This document shows, in pieces, positions 54,809 through 62,830 of a stretch of DNA of 64,000 bases. Every line of letters begins with the position of its first letter. The stretch's first letter is position 1. Location of the stretch: NCBI GenBank assembly GCA_040905865.1, contig JBBDQU010000084.1:1-64000 (forward strand), written 5' to 3'. This DNA comes from Alphaproteobacteria bacterium. GTDB taxonomy: Bacteria > Pseudomonadota > Alphaproteobacteria > UBA8366 > GCA-2717185. The notes beneath the pieces are model-generated. The model was not told the origin of the DNA and searched no databases. It was given only the letters and a program-made list of their open reading frames with translations. The position numbers were made by a program, and so were the translations under genes.

Positions 54809-55948
54809 TTACTGCAGCCGGCCCCGCGCCGTTATCGGCCATATTGCCTCGACCCGGCCGCCACGGACACAGACATACCAGTCATACATGTTGACGGTCG
54901 GATCGACATGGCCGGGAACGACCTTCACCTTGTCGCCGACTTTCAGGTCGCTGTTCCCGCCGCGCACCGATTCCGAAACCGACAGTTTGCCATGCTCGTC
55001 AGACGCGCCGACAAACTCGATCCCCGGAGTCTGCCACAGCAGCGGCAGGCCGGAATCGACGCTCAGCGCCTTCAGTCCCGCATCGAGAATGGCCCTGTCG
55101 CTCGCGGCCCGGCTCATCACGGTTGCGTATACGAACAGGCTGTTTTCGAAATCGTCGATCGGATTGCCGTCGCGGTTCAGATTGCGACCGTAATCCGCAT
55201 CCATGAAGATGTAGGAGCCCGCCTGCAGTTCATTGTAGACGCCGCTGGCCGCTTCGAACTGAAAGGTCCCGGTACCCGCGCCACCGACGATGCCGCATTC
55301 GATCCCGTTTTTCGCCAGCAGGGAAACGGTGTCCGACGTCATGGCGGATGCGGATTCAATTGCCTTGCGGCGTGCATCATATTCGCGGATATGCTGGGCA
55401 CTGCCGTGATAGGCCTGCAACCCGCCGAATGTCAGATGGCGCGCCTGGTCTATCTTCTGCGCCAGCGCCAGCGCCGGCGCCCCCGGCGGCACGCCGCAAC
55501 GCCCGGCGCCGACATCGATTTCGACAAGCACTTCCAACGTCACCCCGGCAGCGGCCGCCGCGGCATCGATATCCGCGATATTGCCCGCGTCGTCCGCACA
55601 GACCGCCATTCTGGCGCGCCGGGCCAGCGAGGCCAGCTTCGCCAGTTTCGGCGCGCCGACGATCTGGTTGCTGACCAGAACATTGTCCACCCCGCCATAG
55701 ACCAGGGCTTCCGCCTCCCCCACCTTCTGACAGCAGATTCCGACCGCGCCCAGCGCCATCTGTTGCAGCGCGATCACCGGACACTTGTGGGTCTTGGAAT
55801 GCGGCCGCAGGCGGACCGGGCTGCCCTTGATGGCATTCGCCATCCGCTTGAGGTTCCGTTCGAACGCATCCAGGTCGACCAGCAACGCGGGTGTATCGAC
55901 CTCCTCCACGGGCATGCCGATTGCCGCCGGCGCGGGAGTATACGTCAT
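54809..55948 (-). CDS. D-threonine aldolase / D-3-hydroxyaspartate aldolase-like PLP enzyme
   Basis: The 379-residue fold-type III PLP enzyme starts with PVEEVDTPALLVDLDAFERN and has the PLP lysine at Lys52 in VRLRPHSKTHKCP. VEIDVGAGRCGVPPG and GGLQAYHGSAQHI are usual for the DSD1 group, and PGHVDPTVNMYDWY near the C terminus has the His-x-Asp pair that binds the divalent metal in D-threonine aldolases. It should split a beta-hydroxy-D-amino acid into glycine and an aldehyde, or dehydrate D-serine; specificity is uncertain. Confidence 0.9.
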   Translation of the reverse strand: MTYTPAPAAIGMPVEEVDTPALLVDLDAFERNLKRMANAIKGSPVRLRPHSKTHKCPVIALQQMALGAVGICCQKVGEAEALVYGGVDNVLVSNQIVGAPKLAKLASLARRARMAVCADDAGNIADIDAAAAAAGVTLEVLVEIDVGAGRCGVPPGAPALALAQKIDQARHLTFGGLQAYHGSAQHIREYDARRKAIESASAMTSDTVSLLAKNGIECGIVGGAGTGTFQFEAASGVYNELQAGSYIFMDADYGRNLNRDGNPIDDFENSLFVYATVMSRAASDRAILDAGLKALSVDSGLPLLWQTPGIEFVGASDEHGKLSVSESVRGGNSDLKVGDKVKVVPGHVDPTVNMYDWYVCVRGGRVEAIWPITARGRLQ

Positions 55949-56018
55949 GTTTCCGCCTCCTGAAATTCAGTAATAGCGCGAATCTAGCTTACGGCTACCG
56001 CCGACGCAAAGCGGCTCG

Positions 56019-56744
56019 TCAGCGCAGCAAGGCGACAAACCCCATCGTCACCACCACCACCAGCACCGTCCATCGGAACAGCTTTTCCGAAATGCCGCTG
56101 AACGCCCGGCTGCCGATGAAAATGCCCGCCATGTAGGGCACCACCAGAACGACAGAAAGCCAAAGCAGCGGCAGTGTCAGCAATCCCAGCACCGCGTAGG
56201 CTATGGTCCGGAAAACCACCGAAAACGAAAAATACGCCATGATGCCCGCACGAACCTCGACCGCGGTATTTCGTCCCGCCATCAGGAATACGACAACCGG
56301 CGGCCCGCCAATATTTGCGGCCCCGCTCAGGAAGCCGCTGACGAGTCCTACCGGAATCGTCACGGCCAGCGTCGGCGTCCGCGCGTAGCGCCAGCCGCTG
56401 GCCAGCATGATTCCGGCGGAAATAACCAGTATTGCGATAAAGCGCCGCATATCCTCGGCGTCTATATGGCTCAGCATCCAGGCGCCCAATGGAAGAGTCA
56501 GCAGCGACGCGATTCCCAGCGGCGCCACGGACCGCCAGTTGGCATGGCGAACGGCCGTCGGCAGCAGGTATGCCGTCGCGGGAATTTCTATCAGGGTCAT
56601 GACCAGTACTGCTTCAATCGGACCATACAGGACCGCAAGGGCCGGAATGATGATCAGCCCGGCGCCGAATCCGATAAAGCCCCGTGAGAGCCCGGCAATA
56701 AAGACGGCAGCAATCGCAAGCGCCAGATTGAGGTCAGGTTCCAT
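56019..56744 (-). CDS. TauE/SafE-family sulfite/organosulfonate exporter-like membrane protein
   Basis: The 241-residue inner-membrane protein has about eight hydrophobic segments and the two internal TauE/SafE repeats. The first contains FIAGLSRGFIGFGAGLIIIP and the second LVSGFLSGAANIGGPPVVVF, both strong family signatures. Substrates in the family include sulfite, sulfoacetate and other small anions; none can be chosen here. It lies 36 bases downstream of the small gene at 56781 on the same strand. Confidence 0.92.
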   Translation of the reverse strand: MEPDLNLALAIAAVFIAGLSRGFIGFGAGLIIIPALAVLYGPIEAVLVMTLIEIPATAYLLPTAVRHANWRSVAPLGIASLLTLPLGAWMLSHIDAEDMRRFIAILVISAGIMLASGWRYARTPTLAVTIPVGLVSGFLSGAANIGGPPVVVFLMAGRNTAVEVRAGIMAYFSFSVVFRTIAYAVLGLLTLPLLWLSVVLVVPYMAGIFIGSRAFSGISEKLFRWTVLVVVVTMGFVALLR

Positions 56745-56780
56745 GCCGGAGGTCCGAAGACAAAACGATGCAGCGCAATG

Positions 56781-57083
56781 CTACTTCGTTTCAGATTCCG
56801 CCTCTTCATCTGCCTCGACAGCTTCCCTGGCTTCGAAATACTCCTCGACCAGTTGGAATATCGCCTCCGCGTCTTCCTCGTTGCTGACGACGAGATTGCT
56901 GCTGTCACCATAGACATTGAGAACATAACCGCGCTCGCCGCATATTTTCTCCAACGCCGTGGCAAACGGGGTAATGACGCTGTCGTTCAGGGATTCCGCA
57001 TTGTCATATTGCGCCATTAGCGCCAGCATCTCGTCGGCAAAATTTCTGGCATCGCTCCTGCCGCCACGCTTGCGTTTAGCCAT
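56781..57083 (-). CDS. Uncharacterised acidic small protein
   Basis: The 100-residue protein has a short basic start (MAKRKRGGRSDARNF), a central helical/strand region (MLALMAQYDNAESLNDSVIT; CGERGYVLNVYGDSSNLVVS) and a very acidic tail (about residues 78-100, Glu-rich). I do not recognise the family. The codon pattern, a G-rich stretch ahead of the ATG, and conservation-like hydrophobic spacing support a real gene. It is soluble, with no signal peptide. Confidence 0.7.
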   Translation of the reverse strand: MAKRKRGGRSDARNFADEMLALMAQYDNAESLNDSVITPFATALEKICGERGYVLNVYGDSSNLVVSNEEDAEAIFQLVEEYFEAREAVEADEEAESETK

Positions 57084-57207
57084 AAACGCCCCCCAATCCG
57101 GATCGCCCGCTCCCGTATCGTGATACGAGGAAGCTGCGCGCGGCGCAAGCGCATAGAATCATGCATCTCCCGGCCAGCATCTCTTACTGATATGCTATAG
57201 TTAAGAT

Positions 57208-57672
57208 TCAGCGGTTTGGCCGTTGGTCCGTCATGGCGGCATGCCTTCGGCGAATTTCCACGGGCCAGCGGGATTTTATATAGGCGAGCGCCGCCCAGAT
57301 TTCCCTGTCGCTGAGGATGCCATCGAATCCGATCATATCCGATTTGTAACCTGCCGGCGCCAGCGCCTCGGTGCCCAGCTTTGTCACCTGGAAATTCTGC
57401 GCATCGGAATGATGCCAGGTATGGCCGGTCTCGTCATGCGGCGGCGCCGGCAGTTTCCCGTCCGGCCCGCGCCGTTGCCAGTTCGGCTGGCCTTCCAGGT
57501 CGGCGCCATGGCATGCCGCGCAATGCACACCGTAGATTTCGCTTCCAAGGGCAACCAGTTCGGGATTGTCCGCGTCGGCAAAACCGGGGTCACGCCCACC
57601 GCCGAATATCAAGAGGATGACGCCGGTCACGACAGTCAGTAAAACGGCCAGTAGAATGTATCTTAGCGCCAT
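57208..57672 (-). CDS. Class I c-type cytochrome
   Basis: The 154-residue protein has an N-terminal hydrophobic segment (residues 4-23) that acts as a signal or membrane anchor, then HCAACH with Cys51, Cys54 and His55 binding one heme c. YKSDMIGFDGILSDREIW supplies a likely Met axial ligand and the C-terminal helix. It should face the periplasm and carry electrons. It resembles small cytochromes near oxidases or dehydrogenases, but its partner is not in this neighbourhood. Confidence 0.92.
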   Translation of the reverse strand: MALRYILLAVLLTVVTGVILLIFGGGRDPGFADADNPELVALGSEIYGVHCAACHGADLEGQPNWQRRGPDGKLPAPPHDETGHTWHHSDAQNFQVTKLGTEALAPAGYKSDMIGFDGILSDREIWAALAYIKSRWPVEIRRRHAAMTDQRPNR

Positions 57673-57837
57673 GTCACTACACAGTTGGTTCGATACGGCC
57701 TAACCTGAACCTTTATGCGAGGGGAAGGTCAAGCCGCCTTCAATACTTATATCCGAATCCGGAGGTCCTGGCGCGACCGTTGAATTTTGCCAGACATGCG
57801 ATACACCGGATACCGGAAGCACATGGAGTACGCCCCG

Positions 57838-59040
57838 ATGACCACCACCGATGCCCGTCCCCTGCCGCTTCATGGCATCAGGGTCGTGGAGTTCTGCCAG
57901 ACAATCATGGGTCCCTGCGCCGGACTGATCATGGCCGATCTCGGCGCGGATGTGATCAAGGTGGAGCCTGCCCCGGCCGGCGACAAGACCCGCAAGCTGC
58001 TCGGATTCGCCGCCGGATTCTTCGGCGCCTTCAATCGCAACAAGCGCGGCTTCGCCATCGACGTGAAAAGTGACGAAGGCCGTGCCGCAGCGCTCCGGCT
58101 GATCGAAACCGCCGATGTGGTCATCGAAAACTATGCGCCGGGTACGGTGGAAAAGCTTGGCGTCGGGTATGACGACTGCAGGCGAATCAATCCCCGCATC
58201 GTCTATTGCTCGCTGAAAGGCTTCCTCAGCGGCCCGTATGAAAACCGTCCGGCGCTGGACGAGGTCGTGCAGTACATGGCGGGTCTCGCCTATATGACCG
58301 GCCCGCCGGGCAGGCCCCTGCGGGCGGGATCCTCGGTGATCGATATCATGGGCGGCACCTTCGCGGTCGTCGGCATCCAGGCGGCACTTCGCGAACGCGA
58401 AAGCACCGGCGAAGGCCAGTTCGTCAAAAGCGCCCTGTTCGAATCCACGGCCTTCCTGATGATGCAGCACATGATCGGCAGCGCCGTGACCCACACCCCT
58501 TCCCCGCCGATGCCGGGCCGGGTCGGCGCCTGGGGCATTTACGAAACCTTCGCGACCGCCGACGGTGAAATGATTTTTATCGGCATCACCAGCGACAATC
58601 ACTGGCGCTGGTTCTGCGAACGGTTCGACCGCCAGGACCTGCTCGACGACCCGACGCTGGCGACAAACGAGGGACGGGTGCGGGAACGCGCCCGGACCCT
58701 GCCTATCGTTGCCGATATCATGAAACGATTCACCAAGGCGGAAATGTCGCAAATCTGCGAAGATATCAAGATACCTTTCGCGCCCGTGTCAAAACCCGAA
58801 GACCTGACCGACGATCCGCAGCTCAACGCCAACGGGCGCATGCTGAGTCTCGACCTGCCCGGCGCCCCGGGCACGAAAATTCCGCGCCTGCCGGTCGAGA
58901 TTGGCGACCACGACTTCCGCCTGCGCATGCAGCCGCCGAAAATCGGCGAACACAGCCGTGAAATTCTCATGGAACTAGGCTACGGCGAGGCTGAGATTGC
59001 GGCGCTCAGGGCGGCGGGGAAAACCGTCATTGCCGATTAG
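57838..59040 (+). CDS. Class III CoA-transferase (CaiB/BaiF family)
   Basis: The 400-residue protein has GIRVVEFCQTIMGPCAGLIM, LGADVIKVEPAPAGDKTR, VVIENYAPGTVEKLGVGYDD and the catalytic Asp in GSSVIDIMGGTFAVVG. It transfers CoA to an unidentified acid. It is clearly distinct from the copy at 17953. GGAG within the upstream frame lies nine bases before the ATG at 57838; starts at 57787 or 57823 would add a short tail. Its end overlaps the convergent 3-hydroxyacyl-CoA dehydrogenase gene by four bases. Confidence 0.92.
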   Translation: MTTTDARPLPLHGIRVVEFCQTIMGPCAGLIMADLGADVIKVEPAPAGDKTRKLLGFAAGFFGAFNRNKRGFAIDVKSDEGRAAALRLIETADVVIENYAPGTVEKLGVGYDDCRRINPRIVYCSLKGFLSGPYENRPALDEVVQYMAGLAYMTGPPGRPLRAGSSVIDIMGGTFAVVGIQAALRERESTGEGQFVKSALFESTAFLMMQHMIGSAVTHTPSPPMPGRVGAWGIYETFATADGEMIFIGITSDNHWRWFCERFDRQDLLDDPTLATNEGRVRERARTLPIVADIMKRFTKAEMSQICEDIKIPFAPVSKPEDLTDDPQLNANGRMLSLDLPGAPGTKIPRLPVEIGDHDFRLRMQPPKIGEHSREILMELGYGEAEIAALRAAGKTVIAD

Positions 59041-59912
59041 GACGGCAGCGGTTCATCATCTTCCAGATATTGCAGCAACCGCGCCAGCTTGCGCGCCGCG
59101 GCGCGCTTGTATGCCTCGGTATCCCGGCCACGCCAGTCATAGAAGCCTTCTCCGGTCGATGCCCCGAGATGCCCCGCCGCAACCAAGTCCTGCAGCAGTT
59201 TCACCGGCGTCCTCGTGTGGTACAGGTCCGGAACGACGCTGCGGTGGGTTGCGGCCGTCGTCTGCAATCCGCTGAGATCCTTCTGCAGCATCAGGCCGGT
59301 AATGCTCATACGCGGGCCCAGCATACGGCGAACAACCGCATCGATATCCTCCACCGTGCACAAACCGTCCTCGATCATCGCCAGCGCTTCATGCATCATG
59401 GCGTGCTGGATGCGATTGATCAGGAATCCGGCGACGGGGCGGTTGAGCACCAGCGCGCCCTGCCCGTTGCGCAGCAGGGCCGCCCGCACGGATTCCAGCA
59501 CATCATCACGGGTGGCGGCGGCGCGGATAACCTCGACCAGCGGCAGCGCGTCGGCCGGCTGCATGTAGTGGACGCCAATGAACCGGTCGGGATGCGCCAT
59601 CCGCGCCGCCATTTCCTCAAGCGGCAGCGACGACGTATTCGTTGCGATGATCGGACCATGGCCGTAACGCGCCTCGATTTCCGCAATCAGCGCATGCTTG
59701 AGGTCGATATCCTCGGGAACGGACTCGATAATGAAATCCGGCGCCATATGCGGCAAAGCGTCGAGAACGCGGATATTGTCCCGGTCGAAGGGCGGCACCT
59801 TCGACGGATCGCGGCTGACAAGCGTCACGTCATGGCCGCCGCGCGCAAAGCTGTTGACGATCCCCCGCCCCATCGTGCCGGACCCGACCACGACTGCCGT
59901 TCCGATTTCCAT
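59037..59912 (-). CDS. 3-hydroxyacyl-CoA dehydrogenase family protein
   Basis: The 291-residue NAD-dependent enzyme has AVVVGSGTMGRGIVNSFARG (NAD fold), FIIESVPEDIDLKHAL, IIATNTSSLPLEEMA, RFIGVHYMQPADALPLVEVI with the catalytic His, and the C-terminal domain NRPVAGFLINRIQHAMMHEA. It is typical in length for single-domain HADs. Many such proteins act on 3-hydroxybutyryl-CoA or on L-carnitine/L-gulonate-like substrates. GGGGGGC before the ATG at 59912 sets the start. Confidence 0.93.
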   Translation of the reverse strand: MEIGTAVVVGSGTMGRGIVNSFARGGHDVTLVSRDPSKVPPFDRDNIRVLDALPHMAPDFIIESVPEDIDLKHALIAEIEARYGHGPIIATNTSSLPLEEMAARMAHPDRFIGVHYMQPADALPLVEVIRAAATRDDVLESVRAALLRNGQGALVLNRPVAGFLINRIQHAMMHEALAMIEDGLCTVEDIDAVVRRMLGPRMSITGLMLQKDLSGLQTTAATHRSVVPDLYHTRTPVKLLQDLVAAGHLGASTGEGFYDWRGRDTEAYKRAAARKLARLLQYLEDDEPLPS

Positions 59913-60007
59913 CTTGCCCCCCCATTTTACCGTTGCTCCGCAAGACAGTATCATCCCCGATATCGAATTCGTCGAGTTCAGGAAGAGAAAACAAAGGGAA
60001 ACTTAGA

Positions 60008-61546
60008 ATGTCATACGAAGATATAAACCGGGACCTGGAAGAACGGCGGGCCAGGGTCCTGAAAATGGGCAAGCCCGAGGTCCTTGAACGTCGGCGAAAC
60101 GAAGGCCTGCTCGACGCCCGCCAAAGACTGGATTACCTGTTCGACAAAGGCACCTTCGTCGAATCCGGCATGATGGCGCAATCGGCGCGCCCCGAGGTAC
60201 GAGACAGAACGCCAGCCGACGGCAAGATTGCCGGGTATGGCAAGATCGATGGCCGCTGGACCGGCTGTGTTTCAAACGATTTTTCCGTGCTCGGCGCCTC
60301 AAGCGCGCTGAACAACCTGAAAAAAATGAAACATATCAAGAATGTCGCCACGCAGCGGGGCATGCCGCTGGTATGGCTGGGCGAATCTTCGGGCTCCCGC
60401 ATGCCCGACCGGATGGGGGCGCAGGGCCGCGCCATCATGGCGCAGGATCCCTATGAATACCGGCGCATGCGCGAAACCCCCTGGGTAACGGCGCAGCTAG
60501 GCGACTGCTACGGTTCCTCGACCTGGTATGCATGCATGTCCGACTTCGTCGTCATGCGCAAAGGCGCGACCATGGCGGTGGCGAGCAGCCGCGTGACCTC
60601 GCTCGCCATCAACCAACCGGTCACGAACGAGGAACTTGGCGGCTGGAAGATGCATACCGCGACCAGCGGACTGGTCGATACCGCCGTCGATACGGACGAG
60701 GAAGCTATCGACCTCTGCAAGCGCTTCCTTTCCTACCTGCCCGCCCACAATATGGAGGCGCCGCCGGTTGTCCCTGTGCCGCAGGGGTCGAACGATGCCA
60801 TCGAGCGCATCACCGACATTGTCCCGATCGAGCGGCAGAAGGTCTACAACATGCGCCACGTCGTGGAGGTCATCGCCGACCGCGACAGCGTGTTCGAAAT
60901 GAAGCCGCGCTATGGCCGGTCGATCCTGACCGCGCTGGCCCGGGTTGACGGCCGGACGGTCGGATTCCTCGCCAACAATCCCCTCTACAAGGGCGGCGCC
61001 GCGGATCCGGACGCCTGCGCCAAGGCGGCGAGTTTCCTTGTATTCTGCGATTCCTTCAATATTCCCATCGTCATGCTGGTGGATGTTCCCGGGTTCCTGA
61101 TCGGGGTCGACGGCGAACGAAAGGCGGCCCCCGGCAAGATCATCAACTGGATGAACGCCCAGTCGCTCTGCACCGTGCCCAAGATCACCATCGTGCTGCG
61201 CAAGAGCTACGGGCAGGCCTATGTCAACATGGGCGGCAACAAGAATTCCGACGAGTTCGCCCTGTGGCCGACCGCCGATGTCGGGTTCATGGATCCGAAT
61301 ACGGCGGTGAACGTGGTCTACGGGATCAAAAGGGAGGACGATCCCGAGGAATACGCAAGGCGGGTGGAGCAACTCGCCCGCGACGCCGCCCCCTGGGAAC
61401 TGGCGGCCATGTATGAGGCGCAGGACGTCATTGCGCCCCAGGAGACCCGACAGCATGTCATCAATATGCTGGATGTCCACACCATGCGCCGGACAAACGG
61501 CGTCGGCGAGCACCTGATGCGTACCTGGCCGACCAGCATTACCTGA
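60008..61546 (+). CDS. Acyl-CoA carboxylase beta subunit / biotin-dependent carboxyltransferase
   Basis: The 512-residue crotonase-superfamily protein is the carboxyltransferase of an acyl-CoA (propionyl-, methylcrotonyl- or geranyl-CoA-like) carboxylase. It has GRWTGCVSNDFSVLGASSAL, PLVWLGESSGSRMPD, and the C-terminal half IPIVMLVDVPGFLIGVDGER and ITIVLRKSYGQAYVNMGGN. Partner biotin-carboxylase genes are not in the window, so it may share one encoded elsewhere or form a decarboxylase. AAAGGGAAAC lies before the ATG at 60008; a longer frame from 59933 is unlikely. Confidence 0.92.
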   Translation: MSYEDINRDLEERRARVLKMGKPEVLERRRNEGLLDARQRLDYLFDKGTFVESGMMAQSARPEVRDRTPADGKIAGYGKIDGRWTGCVSNDFSVLGASSALNNLKKMKHIKNVATQRGMPLVWLGESSGSRMPDRMGAQGRAIMAQDPYEYRRMRETPWVTAQLGDCYGSSTWYACMSDFVVMRKGATMAVASSRVTSLAINQPVTNEELGGWKMHTATSGLVDTAVDTDEEAIDLCKRFLSYLPAHNMEAPPVVPVPQGSNDAIERITDIVPIERQKVYNMRHVVEVIADRDSVFEMKPRYGRSILTALARVDGRTVGFLANNPLYKGGAADPDACAKAASFLVFCDSFNIPIVMLVDVPGFLIGVDGERKAAPGKIINWMNAQSLCTVPKITIVLRKSYGQAYVNMGGNKNSDEFALWPTADVGFMDPNTAVNVVYGIKREDDPEEYARRVEQLARDAAPWELAAMYEAQDVIAPQETRQHVINMLDVHTMRRTNGVGEHLMRTWPTSIT

Positions 61547-61568
61547 ATTGACAGATTACCATTAATGC

Positions 61569-61607
61569 GTGAAGGTTGGTTGCTGCAATGCAGCAACCAA
61601 CCTTCAC
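61569..61607 (+). terminator. 18-bp perfect hairpin downstream of the carboxyltransferase gene
   Basis: GTGAAGGTTGGTTGCTGC (61569-61586) and its exact complement (61590-61607) enclose a three-base loop. A ten-base palindrome (ACTGTACAGT, 61606-61615) overlaps its right arm. There is no T-run. It is the strongest hairpin in the window and lies between the carboxyltransferase stop codon and the aapJ promoter; a terminator or a 3'-end stabiliser are both possible. Confidence 0.5.
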
Positions 61608-61617
61608 TGTACAGTGT

Positions 61618-61646
61618 TTGGCGTTTTCCCCGATTACTGTTCTAAT
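61618..61646 (+). promoter_or_regulatory. Probable aapJ promoter
   Basis: TTGGCG (61618-61623) and TCTAAT (61641-61646) are 17 bases apart. Transcription would begin near 61653, about 48 bases before the aapJ ATG. Confidence 0.5.
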
Positions 61647-61700
61647 TGGCGACACGCAAAAAGGGGGAAACACTTTGCGACAGAACCGGAGGACAGGGAG

Positions 61701-62717
61701 ATGAGAGTACGATCAGTAGTTATCGCAGCGGCAACAGCCACCATGGCGTTTGCGGGAAGCGCCCAGGCGAACCTGCTTGACGATGTAAAGGCGAAGGGTT
61801 TTATCCAGTGCGGAGTCAGTACCGGCCTGGCGGGATTTTCCGCGCCGAACGACCAGGGTAAGTGGGAAGGCTTCGATGTCGATGTCTGCCGCGCCGTGGC
61901 CGCCGCCGTCTTTGGCGATGCCGAAAAGGTCAAATTTACGCCGCTGACGACAAAGGAACGCTTCACCGCGCTGCAATCGGGCGAAATCGACGTGCTCTCC
62001 GCGAATACCACGTGGACCCTGACGCGCGACGTCAATCTGGGCCTCGAATTCATCGGGGTGAACTACTATGACGGTCAGGGCTTCATGATCCGCAAGGAAC
62101 TGGGTATCAAGAGTGCCAAGGAACTGGACGGCGCTTCCGTCTGCATCCAGACCGGGACGACGACCGAATTGAACCTCGCGGATTACTTCCGCACCAACAA
62201 CATGCAATTCACTTCCGTTGTCTTTGAAAAGGCCGATGAAATTCGGGTCGCCTATGATGCCGGCCGGTGCGACGTATACACCACCGACCGATCCGGTCTT
62301 GCGGCGCAGCGTTCACTGCTGAAGGCCCCGGACGAACACATGGTCCTGCCGGAAGTCATCTCCAAGGAACCGCTCGGGCCGTCGATCCGCCACGGTCAGT
62401 CCGAATGGGGCGATGTCGTCCGCTGGGCGCTCTTCGCACTCGTCATTGGTGAAGAATTGGGCATCACCTCCGACAATCTCGACAGCATGAAAACCTCGGC
62501 GAATCCGGAAATCCGCCGTTTTCTGGGTGTTGAGGGTGAAATGGGCAAGCAGTTGGGTGTTCCCGACGACTGGGCCTACAACATCATCAAGCAGGTCGGG
62601 AACTACAGCGAGGTCTACGAACGCCATGTCGGCGTAAATACGCCGCTGCAACTGGAGCGTGGCATCAACGCGCTCTGGACCGCGGGCGGTATTATGTACG
62701 CCCCGCCGTTCCGGTAA
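61701..62717 (+). CDS. aapJ: General L-amino acid ABC transporter, substrate-binding protein
   Basis: The 338-residue precursor has a signal peptide ending GSAQA (cleavage near residue 23), so it works in the periplasm. The SBP family 3 domain begins LLDDVKAKGFIQCGVSTGLA and contains GKWEGFDVDVCRAVAAAVFG, KFTPLTTKERFTALQSGEID and VLSANTTWTLTRDVNLGLEF, with strong likeness to AapJ of rhizobia, a broad-specificity amino-acid binder. CAGGGAG precedes the ATG at 61701. A strong hairpin separates it from aapQ. Confidence 0.95.
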   Translation: MRVRSVVIAAATATMAFAGSAQANLLDDVKAKGFIQCGVSTGLAGFSAPNDQGKWEGFDVDVCRAVAAAVFGDAEKVKFTPLTTKERFTALQSGEIDVLSANTTWTLTRDVNLGLEFIGVNYYDGQGFMIRKELGIKSAKELDGASVCIQTGTTTELNLADYFRTNNMQFTSVVFEKADEIRVAYDAGRCDVYTTDRSGLAAQRSLLKAPDEHMVLPEVISKEPLGPSIRHGQSEWGDVVRWALFALVIGEELGITSDNLDSMKTSANPEIRRFLGVEGEMGKQLGVPDDWAYNIIKQVGNYSEVYERHVGVNTPLQLERGINALWTAGGIMYAPPFR

Positions 62718-62730
62718 GAAGGCAGAACAA

Positions 62731-62756
62731 ATCAGCCGGCGCTCGCGCCGGCTGAT
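62731..62756 (+). other. Stem-loop between aapJ and aapQ
   Basis: ATCAGCCGGCGC (62731-62742) and GCGCCGGCTGAT (62745-62756) form a perfect 12-base stem, beginning 14 bases after the aapJ stop codon; CTCGTTTTG follows. As at 13939, it may limit readthrough into the permease gene or protect the aapJ message. Confidence 0.6.
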
Positions 62757-62830
62757 CTCGTTTTGACACGGCGGCGTGACGGTGGCACCCGGTACAACCG
62801 TCGCGCGCATGCCCCGGAACAGGAGTAATA

